64,000 bases of DNA from JAKFWF01 sp031374115 (lineage in GTDB: Bacteria > Pseudomonadota > Alphaproteobacteria > Rhizobiales > Hyphomicrobiaceae): NCBI GenBank assembly GCA_031374115.1, contig JANMNO010000179.1, positions 1 to 64,000 on the forward strand, written 5' to 3'. Shown here in pieces: positions 59,850-64,000 of the stretch; position 1 is the stretch's first letter; the number at the start of each line of letters is the position of its first letter. A program made the position numbers and the translations under genes. The notes beneath the pieces are model-generated. The model saw only the letters and a program-made list of their open reading frames with translations. It did not search any database and had not been told where the DNA came from.

Positions 59850-61301
59850 ATGGCGCGTGGAACGATCCTGATTGCCGATGACGACACCGCCATTCGCACG
59901 GTCTTGAACCAAGCGCTGGCGCGAGCCGGCTACACGCCGCGCACGACCGGCAACGCGGCGACGCTGTGGCGCTGGGTATCGCAAGGTGAGGGCGACGTTG
60001 TCATCACCGACGTCATCATGCCGGACGAAAATGCCTTCGACATGATCCCACGCATCAAGAAGGCGCGACCAGATTTGCCGATCATCGTGATGAGCGCGCA
60101 AAACACGCTGATGACCGCGCTGACCGCCGCCGAGAAGGGAGCCTACGAGTATCTGCCCAAACCATTCGATCTGTCGGAGCTCGTGGCAGTCGTCGGGCGC
60201 GCATTGTCCGAACCAAGCCGCAAGGCACAGCGTGCACCGGGCGAAACCGATACCGATGCGGAAGAACTACCGTTGATCGGCCGATCGACTGCGATGCAGG
60301 ATATCTATCGCATCCTGGCGCGGCTAACGCAGACCGACTTGACGGTGATGATTACCGGTGAATCGGGCACCGGCAAAGAGCTCGTGGCGCGCGTGCTGCA
60401 TGATCACGGCCGCCGGCGCTCGGGCCCTTTTGTTGCAATCAACATGGCGGCGATCCCGCGCGAATTGATCGAGAGCGAGTTGTTCGGCCACGAAAAAGGA
60501 GCCTTCACCGGCGCGCAGACCCGGACCCAAGGTCGCTTCGAACAAGCCGAAGGTGGCACGCTCTTCCTCGACGAGATCGGCGATATGCCGCTCGAGGCGC
60601 AAACGCGGCTACTGCGTGTGCTGCAGGAAGGTGAATACACCACCGTCGGCGGGCGTACACCAATTCGCACCAACGTTCGCATAGTGGCTGCGACGCACCG
60701 CGAACTGAAATCGCAAATTCAGCAGGGGTTGTTTCGCGAGGATTTGTATTACCGCCTGAACGTCGTGCCGATGCGATTGCCCCCGCTGCGCGAACGGCTG
60801 GACGACATCGGCGATCTTGTCCGCCACTTCCTGCGGCAGGCCGGCAAACAGGGCCTGGGTGCGAAAAACATCGAGGCAGCGGCTATCGATCGTCTCAAAC
60901 GGCATTCCTGGCCTGGCAACGTTCGGGAACTGGAAAATGTGGTCCGCCGTCTCGCAGCGCTGCATGCGCAGGACACGATCACCGCCTCTATCGTCGATGC
61001 GGAACTAGCAGAAATCGGGTCTCCGGGCGGCGATAACGGCGGACCCGAACCGAAGGAGCTTTCCGAACTGGTCGAACGGCATTTGGCGATCCATTTTGCC
61101 TCTTTCGGCCGTGAACTTCCCCCAGCCGGGCTCTATGATCGGATTATTCGGCAGATCGAATTACCTTTGATTACAGCCGCTTTGACCGCAACGCGAGGCA
61201 ATCAGATCCGGGCGGCAGAGTTGCTCGGCCTCAATCGCAATACGTTGCGCAGCCGCATCCGCGACCTAGATATCCAGGTCTTTCGTACGCCCCTTCCATA
61301 A
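59850..61301 (+). CDS. ntrC: Nitrogen response regulator NtrC
   Basis: The 483-aa sigma-54 activator has a receiver domain with Asp54 (ITDVIMPDENAFD), an AAA+ core with GESGTGKE (residues 170-177) and the sigma-54 loop GAFTGA (217-222), and a Fis-type helix-turn-helix near the end (TRGNQIRAAELLGLNRNTL). It activates nitrogen-scavenging promoters. The following 200-nt gap suggests a separate promoter for ntrY. Confidence 0.97.
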   Translation: MARGTILIADDDTAIRTVLNQALARAGYTPRTTGNAATLWRWVSQGEGDVVITDVIMPDENAFDMIPRIKKARPDLPIIVMSAQNTLMTALTAAEKGAYEYLPKPFDLSELVAVVGRALSEPSRKAQRAPGETDTDAEELPLIGRSTAMQDIYRILARLTQTDLTVMITGESGTGKELVARVLHDHGRRRSGPFVAINMAAIPRELIESELFGHEKGAFTGAQTRTQGRFEQAEGGTLFLDEIGDMPLEAQTRLLRVLQEGEYTTVGGRTPIRTNVRIVAATHRELKSQIQQGLFREDLYYRLNVVPMRLPPLRERLDDIGDLVRHFLRQAGKQGLGAKNIEAAAIDRLKRHSWPGNVRELENVVRRLAALHAQDTITASIVDAELAEIGSPGGDNGGPEPKELSELVERHLAIHFASFGRELPPAGLYDRIIRQIELPLITAALTATRGNQIRAAELLGLNRNTLRSRIRDLDIQVFRTPLP

Positions 61302-61334
61302 AGGAGCCCGATCCAGGGATGAGAACCCCGCGCT

Positions 61335-61389
61335 TGACGCCTGTTGGTAAGGCGTCTACGTGTGACGAAATTGTCGCGAAAATGTCACA
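61335..61389. promoter_or_regulatory. Inverted repeats between ntrC and ntrY
   Basis: Two motifs lie in the 207-bp gap. GACGCC (61336-61341) and GGCGTC (61351-61356) form a short hairpin, and TGTGAC (61361-61366) and GTCACA (61384-61389) form arms 17 bases apart. No U-run follows, so a regulator site in front of ntrY is more likely than a terminator. Confidence 0.3.
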
Positions 61390-61508
61390 GTTAGAGTTCA
61401 CTTGCATCCGCGGCGTCGCTACCCAGCCGCAGTGTTGCGGAATGAGAACGCCGACGAGCCATTGGGGCTGCGGTTTTGGATCCAACCTACAGCGGGGAGG
61501 CCGGCGCA

Positions 61509-63782
61509 ATGACGAATTCGTCCGAACCACCAACGCCCGTTGCCGATCCTTTTGACGACGCGTTGCAGCCCCTTCCAGAAGCCCATCCGCGCACGTTCTC
61601 AATCGGCCTGACGGTAACCGTGCTGGCTCTGATATCCGGCATTTCGACCTACCTGATCTTGACCGGCCTGACGCCAATCGTGCCACGCGGCTCGGTCGTG
61701 TTCTGGGCACTGCTGACGAACGCGCTGCTGATCATCGCCATGATCGCAGTGGTCGCTTGGCAAGTCCGCGATCTGTTGCACGCCTGGAAGGCGAAGGTGC
61801 CAGGTGCCCGCTTGCACATCCGCATCGTCGCGCTTTTTAGCATCATCGCTGCTCTGCCGGCTATTTTGCTGGCGGGAGCTGCGACCACGACATTTTCGCG
61901 GACTTTTGACAGCATCTCGAACCGCACCAAGCAGATTGTCGAGAACTCCCTCGAAGTTGCAAACGCCTATCTCGACGAACACGGGCAGGTGATCCGCACC
62001 GACATCGTCAATATGGCGAAGGATCTCGATGACGCGGAGGCGCTGGTCGGCGGTGACGAAGCCCAGCTGAGGCAACTCGTGATCGCTCAAGCGGGTTTAC
62101 GGGAATTGCCAGTTGCGTTCATTATCGATGCGGATGGCAACGCGCTGATCGATGCGGTCGACAACGATAAGCTGCCCTACAACAAGGTGCCGCCCGATAT
62201 CATACAGCTTGCCGAGGCCGGCCAAGTGCCGCTGTCGACGCCGAGCGAAAATTATCGCGTGAACGCAGTTGTCAAACTACAGCGCTACTCCGGTCGCTAT
62301 CTTTATGTCGCCCGTGGCGTGAGCCCAAAGGTAATCGGCCAGCTGCGTCGCACACAGGCAGCGTTTGCCGAATATCAAGAAACACGCAAACGCCGAGGCG
62401 AGTTGAAATTTGCCCACGGACTGATTTACTCGACGCTGTCGTTGACGGCGCTGCTCGCCGCGATCTGGGCTGGCTTGTGGTTCGCCGGACGATTTGTTGC
62501 GCCGATCCGTCGATTGATTGCAGCAGCGCAACAAGTATCGCAAGGCAATCTGCAGATCGCACTCCCGATCAAGCGAGGCGAGGGCGATTTGCGGCGCTTG
62601 TCGGTGACCTTCAATACGATGACGTCCGAAATCAAGAATCAGCGAGATGCGCTTGTTACTGCCAACGAACAACTGACCGAACGTCGCGTTTTCATGGAAG
62701 CAGTGCTGACCGGAGTTTCTGCCGGCGTGCTTGGCCTCGACGGGGACGGTTGCATAACACTCGCCAATCGTTCGGCCGAGCAGCTGCTTGGGTTGGACCG
62801 CTCGCGCCTTGTTGGATGTAATCTTTCAGTGGCGGTGCCGGAGTTTGCTCAGCTCGCGATTCCACAAACCGAGCAACAACTGCGCGCTCGCACCCAACAC
62901 GACGTCACACTTTCGGTGAAGGGCGACGAACGCACGTTCGCGGTCCGTGTGACGAGCGAGCAGGCCAGCGGTGACACGGGTGCCGAGACGGCGCAAGGGT
63001 CGGTGATCACATTCGACGATATTACGGAGTTGGTATCGGCCCAGCGCACGTCGGCTTGGGCAGATGTTGCACGGCGCATCGCGCATGAGATAAAAAATCC
63101 ACTAACTCCGATCATCTTGTCCGCCGAGCGGCTCCGCCGCAAGTACGGCAAGGTAATCGTCGAGGATCGAGAGACATTCGACAAGTTGACGGCGACGATC
63201 GAGCGGCAAGCCGGTGACATCAAGACCATGGTCGACGAGTTCGCAAGCTTTGCCCGGGTGCCAAAGCCCGTAATGGAAGCCAACGACTTGCGAGAGGCGG
63301 TGCAGGAACCGGTCATTCTGTTCCGCGAGGCGCACACAAAAGTTACCTACAAAATCGAGCTGCCTGACGCCCGCGTCGCAAGTCTGTTCGACCGCCGCCT
63401 GATCAGTCAGGCGGTCACAAACCTCGTCAAGAATGCGACGGAGGCAGTCGAAAGCGCTGCGGAACAGGCGGAGGCTGGTTGGCAGGGCATGGTTGAAACG
63501 AGGCTGGTCATCCACGGCGATCGCGCCTCGATCGAGGTGATCGATAACGGCATTGGCTTGCCGAAACAAAATAGGGCCCGCCTACTCGAGCCTTATGTCA
63601 CGAACAAAGGTCACAAGGGTACGGGCCTGGGCCTCGCTATCGTCCAGAAGATCGTTGAACAGCATGGTGGTGTTCTGTCACTCGAAGATGCACCCGCCGG
63701 TCCCGGACGCAGTCGTGGTGCGCTCGTGCGTATCACGCTGCCGCTCCACACCGGCGCGGCCCGAAAGATGGCGGCCGAGTAG
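61509..63782 (+). CDS. ntrY: Nitrogen regulation sensor kinase NtrY
   Basis: The 757-aa membrane kinase has an N-terminal set of hydrophobic helices (residues 40-130), an extracytoplasmic region, a helix near residue 320, HAMP (PIRRLIAAAQQVSQGNLQIA), PAS, and the kinase core (VARRIAHEIKNPLTPI; NLVKNATEAVES; GTGLGLAIVQKIVEQHGG). It pairs with NtrX and senses nitrogen or redox state. GGGGAGG before ATG 61509 decides the start against an earlier TTG. Confidence 0.96.
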   Translation: MTNSSEPPTPVADPFDDALQPLPEAHPRTFSIGLTVTVLALISGISTYLILTGLTPIVPRGSVVFWALLTNALLIIAMIAVVAWQVRDLLHAWKAKVPGARLHIRIVALFSIIAALPAILLAGAATTTFSRTFDSISNRTKQIVENSLEVANAYLDEHGQVIRTDIVNMAKDLDDAEALVGGDEAQLRQLVIAQAGLRELPVAFIIDADGNALIDAVDNDKLPYNKVPPDIIQLAEAGQVPLSTPSENYRVNAVVKLQRYSGRYLYVARGVSPKVIGQLRRTQAAFAEYQETRKRRGELKFAHGLIYSTLSLTALLAAIWAGLWFAGRFVAPIRRLIAAAQQVSQGNLQIALPIKRGEGDLRRLSVTFNTMTSEIKNQRDALVTANEQLTERRVFMEAVLTGVSAGVLGLDGDGCITLANRSAEQLLGLDRSRLVGCNLSVAVPEFAQLAIPQTEQQLRARTQHDVTLSVKGDERTFAVRVTSEQASGDTGAETAQGSVITFDDITELVSAQRTSAWADVARRIAHEIKNPLTPIILSAERLRRKYGKVIVEDRETFDKLTATIERQAGDIKTMVDEFASFARVPKPVMEANDLREAVQEPVILFREAHTKVTYKIELPDARVASLFDRRLISQAVTNLVKNATEAVESAAEQAEAGWQGMVETRLVIHGDRASIEVIDNGIGLPKQNRARLLEPYVTNKGHKGTGLGLAIVQKIVEQHGGVLSLEDAPAGPGRSRGALVRITLPLHTGAARKMAAE

Positions 63783-63872
63783 GCTGCCCGCACTATTCGA
63801 TTGCGGTCGCAAGACCGCACGTTCAAGCAGCGGGCCGGCCCCTTAGGCTGGTCCACAGTAGGAGAATAACTA

Positions 63873-64000
63873 ATGGCATCTGACATCCTGGTGGTGGACG
63901 ACGAAGCCGATATTCGCGATCTGGTTTCCGGTATTCTGGAGGACGAGGGTCACCGGTGCCGGCTTGCGCGCGATAGCGATGAAGCGCTGCGTGCGATCGA
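63873..64000 (+). CDS. ntrX: Nitrogen response regulator NtrX (5' part only)
   Basis: The window ends after 42 codons: ILVVDDEADIRDLVSGILED followed by a Cys-containing strand, a normal receiver-domain start with the acidic pair. GTAGGAG lies 11 nt before the ATG at 63873. The location after ntrY fixes the identity. The rest lies outside the window. Confidence 0.9.
   Translation, partial: MASDILVVDDEADIRDLVSGILEDEGHRCRLARDSDEALRAI

Noticed and set aside
1..64000. CRISPR arrays, insertion sequences, integrases or phage genes
   Set aside because: No regularly spaced repeats, transposase motifs or phage structural genes were seen.

Overview
The window is a stretch of alphaproteobacterial chromosome. 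By eye it is GC-rich (around 60%), densely packed and collinear in many places with Hyphomicrobiales (Bradyrhizobium/Xanthobacteraceae-like) genomes. Signature arrangements are dusB-ntrB-ntrC-ntrY-ntrX with a fused ispDF upstream, an E1-beta subunit (PdhB) that carries its own lipoyl domain, cysK-alaX-sulfurtransferase, DUF3126, PAS_5 and HWE-kinase proteins, and many ATGA stop/start overlaps. I see no rRNA, complete tRNA, insertion sequence, prophage or CRISPR array.

Region 1 (1-10.8 kb, all on the minus strand) is an accessory catabolic cluster. It holds a TRAP transporter (dctQ cut by the window edge, dctP), homogentisate 1,2-dioxygenase, an MBL-fold hydrolase, a 75-aa DUF2783 protein, an aromatic-ring FAD monooxygenase, a fumarate-reductase/ketosteroid-dehydrogenase-type flavoprotein, a GFA-family zinc protein, an SDR without its catalytic Tyr/Lys, and an acyl-CoA synthetase. 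The reading I favour is uptake of an aromatic acid and hydroxylation to homogentisate by a flavoprotein plus a small coupling protein (like MhaA/MhaB), followed by ring cleavage. A SABATH-type carboxyl methyltransferase diverges from the ligase.

Region 2 (12-33.5 kb) is mixed core and accessory. It contains a cysteine/sulfur operon (cysK, alaX, mercaptopyruvate sulfurtransferase), an outer-membrane barrel, an amidohydrolase, a class III nucleotide cyclase coupled to a nucleoside deoxyribosyltransferase, a polysaccharide deacetylase overlapping a GNAT gene, an epoxide-hydrolase-like enzyme and an enoyl-CoA hydratase. It continues with cysE, DUF3126, gamma-carbonic anhydrase, a BTLCP cysteine peptidase, a tandem PilZ protein, a PAS_5 protein, rhomboid, CBS, patatin, hisI, an IscU-like protein that lacks one cysteine, yidD, an orphan TAXI binding protein and a Sel1-like protein. 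A decayed Sel1 tail lies next to the last gene.

Region 3 (33.9-42.7 kb) has thrS, a small secreted protein, queuosine genes (queF, a yhhQ/VUT transporter and queC), a multi-PAS HWE histidine kinase between them, and enolase.

Region 4 (42.8-55.2 kb) is a pyruvate dehydrogenase/lipoate island: ftsB, pdhA, uma2, pdhB, uma2, a membrane protein, pdhC, two small lipoproteins, lpd, an MFS exporter, two GlsB-type membrane proteins, lipA and ratA. The two Uma2 (PD-(D/E)XK-fold) genes inside the PDH operon are the most unexpected feature of the core region.

Region 5 (55.1-64 kb) has a CinA C-terminal-type amidase, a MarR regulator with its own terminator, ispDF, and the nitrogen-regulation block dusB-ntrBC-ntrY-ntrX, the last cut by the window end. 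I found no single convincing new defence or mobile system. The best leads are the DUF2783 coupling-protein hypothesis, the Uma2 pair in the PDH operon, the Cys-lacking IscU homologue and the cyclase/deoxyribosyltransferase pair.
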